NCBI GenBank assembly: GCA_001873295.1
Contig: MNYW01000061.1
Coordinates: 1 to 41,250, forward strand
From: Nitrospirae bacterium CG2_30_70_394
GTDB lineage: Bacteria; CG2-30-53-67; CG2-30-70-394
Direction of reading: 5' to 3'
Length of the DNA: 41,250 bases
A program made the position numbers and the translations under genes. The notes beneath the pieces were generated by a model that saw only the letters and a program-made list of their open reading frames with translations, had not been told where the DNA came from and did not search any database. Below are positions 1-8,782 of the stretch, piece after piece. Position 1 is the first letter of the stretch; each line of letters starts with the position of its first letter.

Positions 1-2055
1 GGAGCCGGCGGCGAGTCCGCCTTCAGCGGTCTCTTGGAGGCGATGGAGGAGGAGCAGCACCGCGCCTTCGTCCGCCTCCAGCACCGTTTTGAGGAGGAGG
101 AGCGGTGGTGCGCGGACCACACCCTGCCGCTCGCCACCTGCCTCTTTGAGGAGGCGACCGCGGCGGCCGCGCTATCGCCACCCTACGGTGCCAGCCGCCC
201 GCTGAGCGTGGTGGTGGTGGCGGAGAGTCTCCCTCACCTGGGGCCCCGGCCGACCGCCCACGGCGACGCCCTGCTGTTGCCGGACTGGGAGCTCGACCCG
301 CGGATCGCCGACGCCCTCGCCCAGATCGAGTGCTGGCGCGACCAGGGGGTCGCGGTGCAGACCCTCGCGCTGAGCGCCGGCGACGAGCAGGCGGTGCGTG
401 CGGCGTTGGCCGCAGGGTGCGAGGACGCCACCGTGGTGGAGACCCCCTCGCCGGCGGCCGACGGGGTGTGGGCCACGGCGCTGGCCGAGACCCTCGTTTC
501 CCTGCCCACCCCCCCCGACTTGATCGTCGTCGCGGAGGTAGGCGGCGCCACCGCCACCCCGCACCGCGCACCGCTCCTGGCCGGGGCGCTCGCCCGGCGC
601 GGCCGGCCGTGGCCGTACCTGGAGTCGGTCACCGCGGGCGGCCCGCGGTGCGCCGGCGACGCGACGGTCTGGCGCTGGGCGCGGAGTGATGCGTTCACCG
701 GCGCGCCGGCGGCGACCCCGCTCATCCTCGGCTGGGGTGGCAGCGGCCGGCGGCCGCGCGTTTCGGTGAGCGCGCGCGGCCGCGCCTGGCAGGCCACGCC
801 GAGGCGCGTTGAGGTGGCGGCCAAGACCGCGCCTGTGTCGGTCACCTACCGGCGACCCGCGACCCCGGCCACGGCCAGCGGCGCGATCGCCCGCACCCCC
901 GAGCAGGCAGCCGCGCTGCTGCGCACCTACGGAGCCGCCTGGGGCGCGGCGTCTCAAGCCCCCGTTGTGGCGTTGACCGGCGCACCGAGCGATGCGACCC
1001 CGCCCGCCTTCACCGACCTCCCGTGGGTGGTGGCGGCGGAGAGCAGCGCCCTACCCTTGGAAGAGGGTGCGATCGGACGCGGGGCCGCCGCCGCCCGCGC
1101 CTGCTTCGGCGCCCCCCTGGCCGCCCTCTACCTCACCGACCTCACCGGCGAGCCCCTCGCCCGCCGCCTCACCACCTGGCAGCAAGCGGGGGTGGGGCAG
1201 GTGGTGGTCCTCACCGCGCCCGCCGGGCCATGGCCGGCGCCGCAGCTCGCCACCTGGCTTGGGCCGATCCTCGACCCGCCCCACCTCCTTGGCGGGCGGT
1301 GGCTCATCGAGCGGTCGATCGGTGCGGCGGCCGCCTACCTCGGGGGTCTCGCCCCCGCGGCCGCTGGCCTGCTCCTCGGCGGCCACTGCACGGGCGCGGG
1401 GGTGGTGCGGGAGCTTTCCGCCGGCCGACTCGAGGCCCTGATCGCCGGTGCGACCCCGCCGTTGGTTTGCCTCGACGCGCCTTCGGACGGGGTGGTGGCC
1501 GACTCCTTCATTTGGTGGCAGCGAAGGCTCCCGCCGGGCGGCCGGCGCGAGGGGTGGTGGGGCGAGCTCACCCCGCGGCCGGTGGACCGCTCCTTGCTCA
1601 CCGAGGCACCGGTGATCCTCGACGTGGGCTATGGGGTGGGCGACGCCGCCGGCATGGCGCGGGTGGTCCCGCCCCTGCAAGAGGCCCTCGCCAAAGTTGG
1701 CCTCGGGCCGGCGGCGATCGGCGCCACCCGCAAGGTGACCCAAGACCTGAAGCTGCTGCCGGTGGCCCTGCAGATCGGCCAGACCGGCGTCGCCGTGCGC
1801 CCCAAGCTGCTCTTCGCCCTCGGCATCTCCGGGGCGCCGCAGCACATGTTCTGGATCGACCCAGCCGCCACCATCCTCGCCTTCAACCGCGACCCGGGCG
1901 CCCCGATCCTGCACTGGAACGAGACCCACCCCGGCCCGCTCGTCCACCCGATCGAGGGCGACCTGTTCGAGACGGTGGAGCGCTTTTGCGCCGCCTTGGC
2001 CGCAACGCCGGACGAGGGCGCGCCGCGAGACGCGCAGATGCAGACGGACGGGTGA
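1..2055 (+). CDS. Fused electron-transfer flavoprotein, beta-like then alpha-like (5' partial)
   Basis: One polypeptide carries both ETF subunits. ETFs take electrons from flavin dehydrogenases and pass them to the quinone pool. From the first possible start (TTG at 34), an ETF-beta-like adenine-nucleotide-hydrolase fold spans about residues 60-280 and an ETF-alpha N-terminal-like region about 320-480. The ETF-alpha FAD-binding domain follows at about 530-660, with QIGQTG near 580, GISGAPQH near 597 and FNRDPGAPI. The frame is open to base 1, and third positions of the first 15 codons are almost all G or C, so the gene probably begins outside the window and TTG 34 or ATG 43 is not the true start. 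ETF subunits are usually separate genes (etfB, etfA), so the fusion is notable. It converges on purM. Family assignment is firm for the C-terminal half and good for the N-terminal half; the partner dehydrogenase is unknown. Confidence 0.8.
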   Translation, partial: GAGGESAFSGLLEAMEEEQHRAFVRLQHRFEEEERWCADHTLPLATCLFEEATAAAALSPPYGASRPLSVVVVAESLPHLGPRPTAHGDALLLPDWELDPRIADALAQIECWRDQGVAVQTLALSAGDEQAVRAALAAGCEDATVVETPSPAADGVWATALAETLVSLPTPPDLIVVAEVGGATATPHRAPLLAGALARRGRPWPYLESVTAGGPRCAGDATVWRWARSDAFTGAPAATPLILGWGGSGRRPRVSVSARGRAWQATPRRVEVAAKTAPVSVTYRRPATPATASGAIARTPEQAAALLRTYGAAWGAASQAPVVALTGAPSDATPPAFTDLPWVVAAESSALPLEEGAIGRGAAAARACFGAPLAALYLTDLTGEPLARRLTTWQQAGVGQVVVLTAPAGPWPAPQLATWLGPILDPPHLLGGRWLIERSIGAAAAYLGGLAPAAAGLLLGGHCTGAGVVRELSAGRLEALIAGATPPLVCLDAPSDGVVADSFIWWQRRLPPGGRREGWWGELTPRPVDRSLLTEAPVILDVGYGVGDAAGMARVVPPLQEALAKVGLGPAAIGATRKVTQDLKLLPVALQIGQTGVAVRPKLLFALGISGAPQHMFWIDPAATILAFNRDPGAPILHWNETHPGPLVHPIEGDLFETVERFCAALAATPDEGAPRDAQMQTDG

Positions 2056-2596
2056 CCGGCAGGGCGCGCACCGCGCCGCCGCGCGCCGAGAGACTTGGGG
2101 AAAAAGGGGAGGTCCAGCGGACCGACCGCGGCGCAAGGAGGCAACGCCTGCCTTGAAGGCGGGCTTGCGCGGAGAGGCGGACGGGGGCGACCGGTCATGA
2201 CCTCACCATCGGAGCCGGGGTGCACTCCGGGCGGAGCCGATCGCCCACTTCCGTACGGGGGTCGTCTCCTCCCCGTCCACGATTCGCGCCCCTGCGCGCC
2301 CATTCGCGGCCCCCTCTACAAACCATCTTCCCATCGTGACCGCGACGTGGCCGGGGTGAACTCCCGGCGGAGCCTCCCACCCCTTTCTACCTTCTACTTC
2401 CTACTGCGCGCCCCTGCGCGCCCATTCGCGGCCCTCTCTACCCAACATCTTCCCATCGTGACCTCGACGGCGCCGGCGGCTGGGCCGGCCCGCCCCGCCA
2501 CCGGGAGAGCTCTCCGCACCGGCGCGCGCCCCGCCCTCCCGGCGCGCACCGTTTTCCGGTCTGGGATCGCCAGCGAGCGCCATCTCGCCGGCCGGC
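2056..2596. other. Intergenic region between convergent genes
   Basis: This 541-bp gap lies between the 3' ends of the ETF fusion and purM. Open frames exist only because stop codons are rare at this GC content; none looks like a protein. Its one clear content is a two-copy tandem repeat (2213-2466). I see no convincing intrinsic terminator for either gene. Confidence 0.6.
2213..2466 (+). repeat. Imperfect tandem duplication of about 122 bp
   Basis: Two copies lie head to tail. The best-conserved part begins CGCGCCCCTGCGCGCCCATT at 2285 and again at 2407 and ends CATCTTCCCATCGTGACC at about 2342 and 2463. The upstream part of each copy shares a CCGGGGTG-ACTCC-GGCGGAGCC core (about 2217 and 2351). 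A weaker relative (GCGCCCATT ... CCATCGTCACC) can be seen at 3845-3910, so this may be a dispersed family. Confidence 0.7.
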
Positions 2597-3625
2597 TCAA
2601 GCGAAGGTGACCTGCCGGTCGCCCGCCACCACCGTACCGATGCGATAGACCGGCTCTTGGCGGGCGGCGAGGTCTGCCTCGATCTCCTGGGCGCCGGCCG
2701 GGCTGGCGACCATCACCATGCCGATGCCGAGGTTGAAGGTGCGGCGCATCTCCGCCTCGGGAACCCCGCCGGCGGCGCGCAGGGCGGTGAAGACCGGCAA
2801 CTCGGGCCAGCTCCCCACCGCGATGCGCACCCCGCACCCCGCTGGCAAAGAGCGCGGCACGTTCTCCAGCAGGCCGCCGCCGGTGATGTGGGCCATCGCC
2901 TTCACCCAGCCACGCTCGACCAGGGGCAGGACCACCGGCGGGTAGAGGCGGGTGGGGGTGAGGAGGGTGGCACCGAGGTCAAGCTCCGTCCCCGGCAGGC
3001 GGTCGGTGGCTGCCAGCTTGAGGCGGTCGAAGAAGACGTGGCGCGCCAGGGAGAAGCCGTTGGAATGCAGCCCGGTGGAGGGGAGGCCGAGGACGACGTC
3101 GCCGGAAACCACCGTGTGGCCATCGAGGATCTTCGCCCGCTCGACGATGCCCACCGCGAAGCCGGCGAGGTCGTACTCGCCGGGCGGGTAGCAGCCCGGC
3201 ATCTCCGCGGTCTCGCCGCCGAGGAGGGCGCAGCCGCTCGCCTCGCACGCCGCGGCGATCCCGTCGATCACCACCGCCGCCTGGTCTTCGTCGAGCCTGC
3301 CGCAGGCGAAGTAGTCGAGGAAGAAGAGGGGGCGGGCGCCGCTCACCACGATGTCGTTCACCGACATGGCGACCAGGTCCTGGCCGAGGGTGTCGTGGCG
3401 CCCCACCCGCCGGGCGACCTCTAGCTTGGTGCCGACGCCATCGGTGCCGGAGACGAGGACCGGCTCGGTGAGGCCGGCAGGGATGGCAAAGAGGCCACCG
3501 AAGCCGCCGATGGCGCCGATCACCCCGGCGGTGGAGGTGCGCGCCACCCGGGCGCGGATCCGGTCCACCAGGCGGTTGGCGGCGTCGATGTTGACGCCGG
3601 CGTCACGGTAGGAGGGAGTGGACAT
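2597..3625 (-). CDS. purM: Phosphoribosylformylglycinamidine cyclo-ligase (AIR synthetase)
   Basis: PurM makes 5-aminoimidazole ribonucleotide from FGAM with ATP, the fifth step of de novo purine synthesis in the cytosol. The protein is 342 aa, close to the usual 345. It carries the family's signature stretches: SGTDGVGTKLEVA near residues 57-68, SVNDIVVSGARPLFFLDYF near 88, GGETAEMPGCY near 133-143 and HITGGGLLENVPR near 243. The start is placed at the ATG that gives MSTPSYRDAGV, which matches the family N-terminus; the frame is open upstream but that part is low-complexity. The Shine-Dalgarno signal is weak. The gene stands alone here, without the purN often found next to it. Confidence 0.97.
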   Translation of the reverse strand: MSTPSYRDAGVNIDAANRLVDRIRARVARTSTAGVIGAIGGFGGLFAIPAGLTEPVLVSGTDGVGTKLEVARRVGRHDTLGQDLVAMSVNDIVVSGARPLFFLDYFACGRLDEDQAAVVIDGIAAACEASGCALLGGETAEMPGCYPPGEYDLAGFAVGIVERAKILDGHTVVSGDVVLGLPSTGLHSNGFSLARHVFFDRLKLAATDRLPGTELDLGATLLTPTRLYPPVVLPLVERGWVKAMAHITGGGLLENVPRSLPAGCGVRIAVGSWPELPVFTALRAAGGVPEAEMRRTFNLGIGMVMVASPAGAQEIEADLAARQEPVYRIGTVVAGDRQVTFA

Positions 3626-4064
3626 GGGGGGCTCGTTGCACGCGCGGGCCTGCCGGGCGGGCAGACCACGCTGGGGGTGGCGGAGGGAGATGGGGGAGGC
3701 GGTAGAAGCCGGCGGCCGGCGGCGATTATTGCGCCTCGGAACCGCCATCGGAACCAGAATCATCCCACCCGCACCGACGCCCCACCTCCGACCCTGATCT
3801 CTCGGCGCGCCGCGGTGGGTGTGGCCGCCTTCCCCCATTCCCACGCGCCCATTTAGCGCCACCTTCGTCTCGTGCTCTTCGCCTCCGCCTCCCCCCCATC
3901 GTCACCCGCACCCGCGGCGCACGCCGTGCACCAAGCCGCGGGCGGCGAGTTGCTTCCCGCCGCGCCCCCCCCTGCAAGGCACGCGAAAAAACGGCTCGGT
4001 CCGCGTTGGAAGTCAGCGCACCCCACGCCCGCGGGCAGGGGCGCCACCGCACGCGGACTGGGCG
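3626..4064. other. Intergenic region upstream of purM
   Basis: About 440 bp with no gene that I can support. It holds a candidate purM promoter (3725-3753), a weak relative of the 2285/2407 repeat (about 3845-3910), and an A6 tract at about 3985 without a good stem beside it. Confidence 0.5.
3725..3753 (-). promoter_or_regulatory. Candidate purM promoter
   Basis: Read on the minus strand, a -10 box AATAAT (3725-3730, five of six consensus bases) lies 17 bp from a poor -35 box TTCCGA (3748-3753). The -10 is an AT-rich exception in very GC-rich sequence. The leader would be about 90 nt. Confidence 0.3.
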
Positions 4065-4100
4065 AAAAAAACCGGTCCCGACCCCCTGGGTCGGGACCGG
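4065..4100 (-). terminator. Intrinsic terminator
   Basis: On the minus strand a perfect 13-bp stem (arm CCGGTCCCGACCC) with a 3-nt loop is followed at once by T7. It lies 26 bp after the stop codon of the secreted-protein gene at 4127-5017 and is the clearest terminator in the window. Confidence 0.93.
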
Positions 4101-4126
4101 CTCTTGGCCGGGCGTACCGGGCGCGG

Positions 4127-5017
4127 CTACTTCGAGCAGACCGCCTTCATCGAGTCGGCGATGTTGCCGGGGGTGGTGATGATCTTGGTGAAGGTGGTCA
4201 TGGTGAGCTCCGGCCAATGCAGCGCGATGCGGTAGCGGCCGTGCAGGGTCACCGCCTTCTTGCCCACCACCAACAGGCTGTACGGCTGGGCGGCGATGTG
4301 GCGGGACCCGATGATATCGAGGTACTTGCGCTCGTGGTCCATGGCGACGCCGTAGTCGACCATCTCCTGGCCCGGGATCTGGATCTTGTAGACGAGCTTG
4401 TTGCCGCCCTTGCCCGCGGCAAGGTTGGCGTCGATGGTGGAGACCGCCTCCTGGAACGAGGCGAACTCGCCCGCGGTCACCACGTCCCCGAACCGCTGCA
4501 TGCCGACCATGTAGTGGTACTTAGCAAGGTCGTCGCCATCAAGGTTGCCACCGAACCCCTGGTCCTGGTTGCCACCGGCGACGGTGGCCAGGGCGTCACC
4601 GAGACGTTTGCTGACCGTCGAGGCGAGCTGCGCGATCACCTTCTTCCCGAAGTAGGCGTGCTGGATGTATTCGGGGTTCTCGTAGGAGATCTCCACCTTG
4701 CCCGCCTTGTTCTTCCACAGGCCAATGCGCAGGCCGGCGGCAAAGCCCGTGTTGTCGCCACTCTGGGCGATCGCTTGGAGGACCATCGGGTGGGTGCAGA
4801 TCACCACCATCTGGGCATCGGGCTTGTCGCCCGGGGAGAACTTGCCCACCACCTGGAAGCCGGCACCGCCGACCGCCGTTTCGACCTGCGCGGCGAGGTC
4901 GGGCACGGCGCCCGCCACCTCACCGACGAGTTTGTACGGGGCAAACCCCGCCTCCGCGACCGCAGCCATCCCGAGGGCCACCAGGCCCAGGACCAACCCA
5001 TTCAGTGCTCTACGCAT
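4127..5017 (-). CDS. Secreted protein of unknown function, possibly DUF302-like
   Basis: The 296-aa product begins MRRALNGLVLGLVALGMAAV, a clear Sec signal peptide probably cleaved after AEA (about residue 23). The mature part has no recognised catalytic motif. The stretch VVICTHPMVLQAIAQ ... GLRIGLWKN ... YENPEYIQHAYFG recalls the layout of DUF302 proteins (a 'chp' core, a basic segment, then NP), but I regard that as tentative. The ATG at 5017 has a strong Shine-Dalgarno (GAGGAGG) 8-9 nt upstream, which decides the start against an earlier in-frame ATG. It has its own promoter (5079-5108) and a strong terminator (4065-4100), so it is a single-gene unit. It lies downstream of the FadL-family gene on the same strand; a link in function is possible but not shown. 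Confidence 0.75.
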   Translation of the reverse strand: MRRALNGLVLGLVALGMAAVAEAGFAPYKLVGEVAGAVPDLAAQVETAVGGAGFQVVGKFSPGDKPDAQMVVICTHPMVLQAIAQSGDNTGFAAGLRIGLWKNKAGKVEISYENPEYIQHAYFGKKVIAQLASTVSKRLGDALATVAGGNQDQGFGGNLDGDDLAKYHYMVGMQRFGDVVTAGEFASFQEAVSTIDANLAAGKGGNKLVYKIQIPGQEMVDYGVAMDHERKYLDIIGSRHIAAQPYSLLVVGKKAVTLHGRYRIALHWPELTMTTFTKIITTPGNIADSMKAVCSK

Positions 5018-5078
5018 GGCAAAGCCCTCCTCGAAAAAGTGGTGGTGTACGCGGGACCATCCCGCAACACGGCGACGC

Positions 5079-5108
5079 AATGTAGGAGAGGCCGAGACTC
5101 TCGGTCAA
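5079..5108 (-). promoter_or_regulatory. Promoter of the secreted-protein gene
   Basis: Minus-strand -35 TTGACC (5103-5108), 18-bp spacer, -10 TACATT (5079-5084). Transcription would start near 5072, giving a leader of about 55 nt with a small hairpin (CGGGA/TCCCG, 5052-5064) before the ribosome binding site. Confidence 0.6.
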
Positions 5109-5132
5109 CTTTGGGGGATCGTTTTCTCACCC

Positions 5133-7487
5133 TCAGTACACCCAGCTCACCTGCAGGTACGCGGTGTCCTGGTTGTGGTTGAGGTCGGCGTTCGCGTACT
5201 GCGAATCGACCTTGGAGTTGCCCTTGCTCTTCAAGGTGGTGTCGAAGTCGTGCTCCCACGCGAAGCTGAACTTCGTGTGGTCATTTGCGGCGTAGGTGAG
5301 GCCACTCGCCACCGTCTTGAAACCGTAGGCGGGGAAGATCGGGGTGGCGTGCTCGGCGGTGACCGCGTTGGTGGCGTAGTTGTAGCCGAGACGCAAGGTG
5401 AGGTCGTCGGTCGCCTCCCATGCCCCGCCCACCGCGAAGATGTACTGGTCCTTCCAGGAGAAGTCCTGGGCAAAGGTGAAGGAGTCGCCGTGCGGGTCGA
5501 GGCCGAGGAAGGTCTCGATCACCGTGTCCGAGCCATCCGTGTTCGAGCCGCCCCCGTCGATCCGTGCGGCGAACCGCTCGAAGGCGTCAGAGAAGTCGAT
5601 CCAGGTGACGTCCGCGCCGAGGGTGAGGCGCTTCAGGGGCTTGATCTCGAGGCCCACGCCCGCCTGCTGCGGTAGATCGAAGTCGATCTGGGTATCCATC
5701 TTCTGGGTGATCGCGAGCTGCTGGCCGAGACCACCGAAGGCGGCGTTGAAGGCGTCGGCGGCCGGCAGGGACGCGGGGATCCCGAAGCCCGCCTCCATCT
5801 GGGCGCGGAAGGTGGCGTCGGACCACGACGCCGGGGTGAGGATCGCGCCGAGGGTGGGACCGTCGATCTGAATCCCCACCGCGTTGAGGAAGGCGGCCTG
5901 ATCGGCGGTGGAGATGGCGCCGAAGTTGGGCACCTGGGCCAGGGCGCCGCTCGTGGTGTCCTTAACCACGTTGGCGCTCACGAACGGGGTGGTCACGTCG
6001 CCGCGAAAGCCGAGGAGGAAGGCGAACTGGTCGAGGAGGCCGTCGGCGGCGGTCGTGAGGGTGGTGACGTCGCCGGCACCGGCGGAGATCGCCGCGTTGT
6101 CCGGGACCACCCCGGCCACCTGGTTCGGGTTGGTGAAGCCGCCGAGGAGCTGGCCGATCGCCGCGCCGAGGTCCTCCGGGTCGTGGAGCTGGTTGCCGTC
6201 TTCGTCCGCGTCGGCCAGGGCGCCGTTGGTGTTGTAGGCGGTGGCGAGGTTCCCGAGGTTGGTGCCGAAGGCGTTGCCCATGTTGCCGAACAGGACCTGC
6301 TGCGCCAGGGAGGAGCGGAAGCCGATGTTGAAGGCCTGGCGGAACTGGTCGGAGAAGTCGATGTTCATCGTCCCGTGGTCCATGGAGATGCGCGTCTTCC
6401 GGCCGTAGTTGGCGCCGAACGCCAGCCACTCGTTCACCTGCCAGCGCAGGCCGAGCTTGGTGTTGTAGCCGAAGCCGGAGAGGCCGCTGCCCTCGGCGTA
6501 GCCCGCCATCTCGGTCAGGCCGAAGCCGGCGTCGCCGAAGGTGGCGGCGAAGTCGGGGGTGAGGCTGCCGAGGGCGCCGCCCACCGCGGTGGGAATGGCG
6601 CTGCCGTCGCCACCCGCCGCCGCCACCGTCGCACTGGTGAGGTTGCCGACCAGGGCAGGGCCGAAGGCGGCGTCACCGGCGACGCTGGAGAACAGCCCGG
6701 CGATCCGCGTCGCGCCGTTGGGGTCGAGGAGGAGCTTCGGGAAGGTGGTGCCGGCGAAGAGCTGGCCGTAGGTGGTGGGGTTGCCGAACTCGCCGAAGGG
6801 CTGCCCTTGGATCTGGCTCGTGGCCCCGGTGGTGGCGAAGTTGCCGAACACCCCAAAGCGGAGCACGCCGATGTTGAGGACCGGCGACAGCGCCACGGTG
6901 AGGTTCGGGGTCACGTTGTAGGCGGCGCTGAGGGCGACCTTGCCCGCCTGCAGGGTGGCGTAGTTGTCGCGCCGCACCGCGTTGTCCGCGGTCAGCCCCG
7001 CCAAGCCGCCGGCCGGGTCCCCGGCGTGGGTCATCACGGATTCGAGGCCGCCGCCGAGGTCGGCCGGGGTGGTGTCGTTGAAGCCGAGGCCGCGGAAGAG
7101 GATGGCGTTACCGCCGTTGCCCCACGCGCCCGCGCCGACCACCAGGCGATCGTTCAGGCGTTTGGCGTAGGCGAAACCGGGGACGACGAAGTCGTGGCCC
7201 TCCTGATACTCGAAGTAGCCGAACTCATCCGGGTTGACGCCGTGGTCGTCGTAGCTCACCCGCGACATCAGGTAGCCGACGCCGGCGTCGAAGCGCCACG
7301 AGCCAATGCGCGTCAGATTCGCCGGGTTCACCGCCATACTCAGGGCGTCGGACTCGGTGGCATTCGCCACCCCGGCCATACCCGCGGTCTCCCCCGAGTA
7401 GCTCACCGAGTAGATGGTGGTGGTCGCCTCCACAGGGCCGGCGACGACGAGCAGACCGAGGGCGATGGCGGTCACGACAAGCTTCAT
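5133..7487 (-). CDS. FadL/OmpP1/TodX-family outer-membrane protein with large insertions
   Basis: The family forms 14-strand outer-membrane beta-barrels that let hydrophobic molecules such as fatty acids and aromatics cross the outer membrane. The product is 784 aa with a signal peptide (first about 24 residues, ending VEA). A FadL-like N-terminus follows (GETAGMAGVANATESDALSM, NPANL), and a typical C-terminus: QQAGVGLEIKP, alternating strands such as LTLRLGYNYATNAV, FKTVASGLTYA, and a terminal YLQVSWVY. Usual family length is about 400-480 aa. The excess sits in two stretches, roughly residues 200-310 and 385-590, rich in Gly, Ala, Asn and Asp, the second with an acidic DADEDGNQLHDPED segment. 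The start has GGAGGAGG 6 nt upstream. Substrate unknown. Confidence 0.85.
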   Translation of the reverse strand: MKLVVTAIALGLLVVAGPVEATTTIYSVSYSGETAGMAGVANATESDALSMAVNPANLTRIGSWRFDAGVGYLMSRVSYDDHGVNPDEFGYFEYQEGHDFVVPGFAYAKRLNDRLVVGAGAWGNGGNAILFRGLGFNDTTPADLGGGLESVMTHAGDPAGGLAGLTADNAVRRDNYATLQAGKVALSAAYNVTPNLTVALSPVLNIGVLRFGVFGNFATTGATSQIQGQPFGEFGNPTTYGQLFAGTTFPKLLLDPNGATRIAGLFSSVAGDAAFGPALVGNLTSATVAAAGGDGSAIPTAVGGALGSLTPDFAATFGDAGFGLTEMAGYAEGSGLSGFGYNTKLGLRWQVNEWLAFGANYGRKTRISMDHGTMNIDFSDQFRQAFNIGFRSSLAQQVLFGNMGNAFGTNLGNLATAYNTNGALADADEDGNQLHDPEDLGAAIGQLLGGFTNPNQVAGVVPDNAAISAGAGDVTTLTTAADGLLDQFAFLLGFRGDVTTPFVSANVVKDTTSGALAQVPNFGAISTADQAAFLNAVGIQIDGPTLGAILTPASWSDATFRAQMEAGFGIPASLPAADAFNAAFGGLGQQLAITQKMDTQIDFDLPQQAGVGLEIKPLKRLTLGADVTWIDFSDAFERFAARIDGGGSNTDGSDTVIETFLGLDPHGDSFTFAQDFSWKDQYIFAVGGAWEATDDLTLRLGYNYATNAVTAEHATPIFPAYGFKTVASGLTYAANDHTKFSFAWEHDFDTTLKSKGNSKVDSQYANADLNHNQDTAYLQVSWVY

Positions 7488-7545
7488 GGTTCCTCCTCCG
7501 GTGGGTAGATCGCGCCCCGGCCTTCCGCGGCGCGCACTGGCGCGG

Positions 7546-7574
7546 ACCGTAAGCAAGGCGCATGGGGGTGTCAA
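7546..7574 (-). promoter_or_regulatory. Promoter of the FadL-family gene
   Basis: Minus-strand perfect -35 TTGACA (7569-7574), 17-bp spacer, -10 TACGGT (7546-7551). The start point would be near 7539, leaving a leader of about 50 nt that ends in GGAGGAGG. Confidence 0.55.
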
Positions 7575-7719
7575 CGACGGGCCCGTGCGACCCGCGGCCA
7601 GGGCGGGGGTGCGGCGCGGCCGCGCAGGTCCACGGCCGCGCCGCCCGCTCAACCGTCAAGTTGGGAGGCGCCACGGCTTGCCGCGGCGGAGGCTTGGGGC
7701 AACGGCCGCGCGCCGCCCG

Positions 7720-8781
7720 TCAGCCGTCGAGGCGGATCTGTTCCGCTACTACCACGCCGCCGGCGGCGCTGGTCCCCTCCACCTCCACCTCGACGTTGCG
7801 GAGAAGATTGGTGCGGTCCGCCTGCACATCCTCCTCCCCGACGATCGTGGTCTCCTCGGTAAGACGCACGGTGACCCCGCCCACCTCGATCTCGTTGAAG
7901 TCCGCGAGACGATCCACCGCGGTGATGAACCCCTCGAGCTCCACCGCGAGGTTCGGCTCCACCGGCGGGCTCGCCTCTTTCACCTCGACCTTGCTGACGG
8001 TGAGGGTGGCCCCCGACAGCCGCCCCTCCACCTCGACCCGCACGCCGTTGGCGAGGGTCCCGGGAAGGGTGACGCCGGCGGCCGGGACCACCGTAAGAGC
8101 GTCGAGGTGGAAGCTACCGTGGTCCGCCGCCAGGTTGGCCACCTCGCCCTCCACCTGCACCGTCGGATCGACGTTGCTCTCGTGGCGCTCGATGCGGGTG
8201 GCGTGCAGAACGTTGTCGGCGTCGCGCTCGCCGCTGATCTCCACGAGGTCGTTGGGGCGGAGGTTGGCGAGGGTGATTGGGGAGCCATCTTCATCATCGG
8301 CGTCCAGCAGGGTATCCACCGCCACCCACTGGCCGAGGAGCTGCACCCGGCCGCCTGCCACGTCCACCGCGGCCACCGGCGCGGTCAAGGCCGAGTCGTA
8401 GGTGATCGCCTTGGCGGTCGCCTTGCCGGTCGCCAGATCGCCGGTGAAATCGACGATCACCACCTGGCCGACGCGCAGGGCGGTGGCATCGGCCAGGACG
8501 CCGCTGACCGTGACGATCGCCGCGTCGGGGATCTCGAAGAGGGTGGAGTTGACGGTGATCGCCGGCAGTGGAGTCGTGCTCGCCGCCACCGCGCTTGCCG
8601 TCACCGGCCCCGGCACGCTCGCCGCCGCCACCGTGGTGTTGGTGGCGGTGATCGGCCCGGTGGAGCGGCCGGTACCGCCGATCCCGCCGCCGGCCACGTC
8701 CGTGGAACCGCCCCCACCGCAGGCGCTGAACAGGGCGAACAACAGGGCGACAAGACCACGGCAACGACCGCTCAGCTCCAT
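7720..8781 (-). CDS. DUF5666-type lipoprotein
   Basis: The 353-aa product starts MELSGRCRGLVALLFALFSACGGGG: a lipoprotein signal with lipobox LFSAC and a Gly linker. The rest is built of repeated beta-rich modules of the DUF5666 kind (VTVSGVLADATALRVGQVVIVD, VQVEGEVANL, VRVEVEGRL, VELEGFITAV, VEVEVEG), each about 60-70 residues. The function of this domain family is not known; the protein is probably anchored to a membrane facing the periplasm. The stop of the upstream DUF6502 gene (TGA, 8783-8785) lies one base before this ATG, so the two are translationally coupled. GAAGGA 8 nt upstream supports the ATG at 8781 over the one at 8790. Confidence 0.85.
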   Translation of the reverse strand: MELSGRCRGLVALLFALFSACGGGGSTDVAGGGIGGTGRSTGPITATNTTVAAASVPGPVTASAVAASTTPLPAITVNSTLFEIPDAAIVTVSGVLADATALRVGQVVIVDFTGDLATGKATAKAITYDSALTAPVAAVDVAGGRVQLLGQWVAVDTLLDADDEDGSPITLANLRPNDLVEISGERDADNVLHATRIERHESNVDPTVQVEGEVANLAADHGSFHLDALTVVPAAGVTLPGTLANGVRVEVEGRLSGATLTVSKVEVKEASPPVEPNLAVELEGFITAVDRLADFNEIEVGGVTVRLTEETTIVGEEDVQADRTNLLRNVEVEVEGTSAAGGVVVAEQIRLDG

Positions 8782-8782
8782 C

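Noticed and set aside
2095-2610. Plus-strand open frame of 171 codons in the ETF-purM gap
   Set aside because: Composition is low-complexity, it runs through the tandem repeat and over the purM stop, and it has no ribosome site or family resemblance.
7613-7642. GGCGCGGCC/GGCCGCGCC hairpin downstream of the DUF5666 gene
   Set aside because: The stem is good but no T-run follows on either strand, so I do not call it a terminator.
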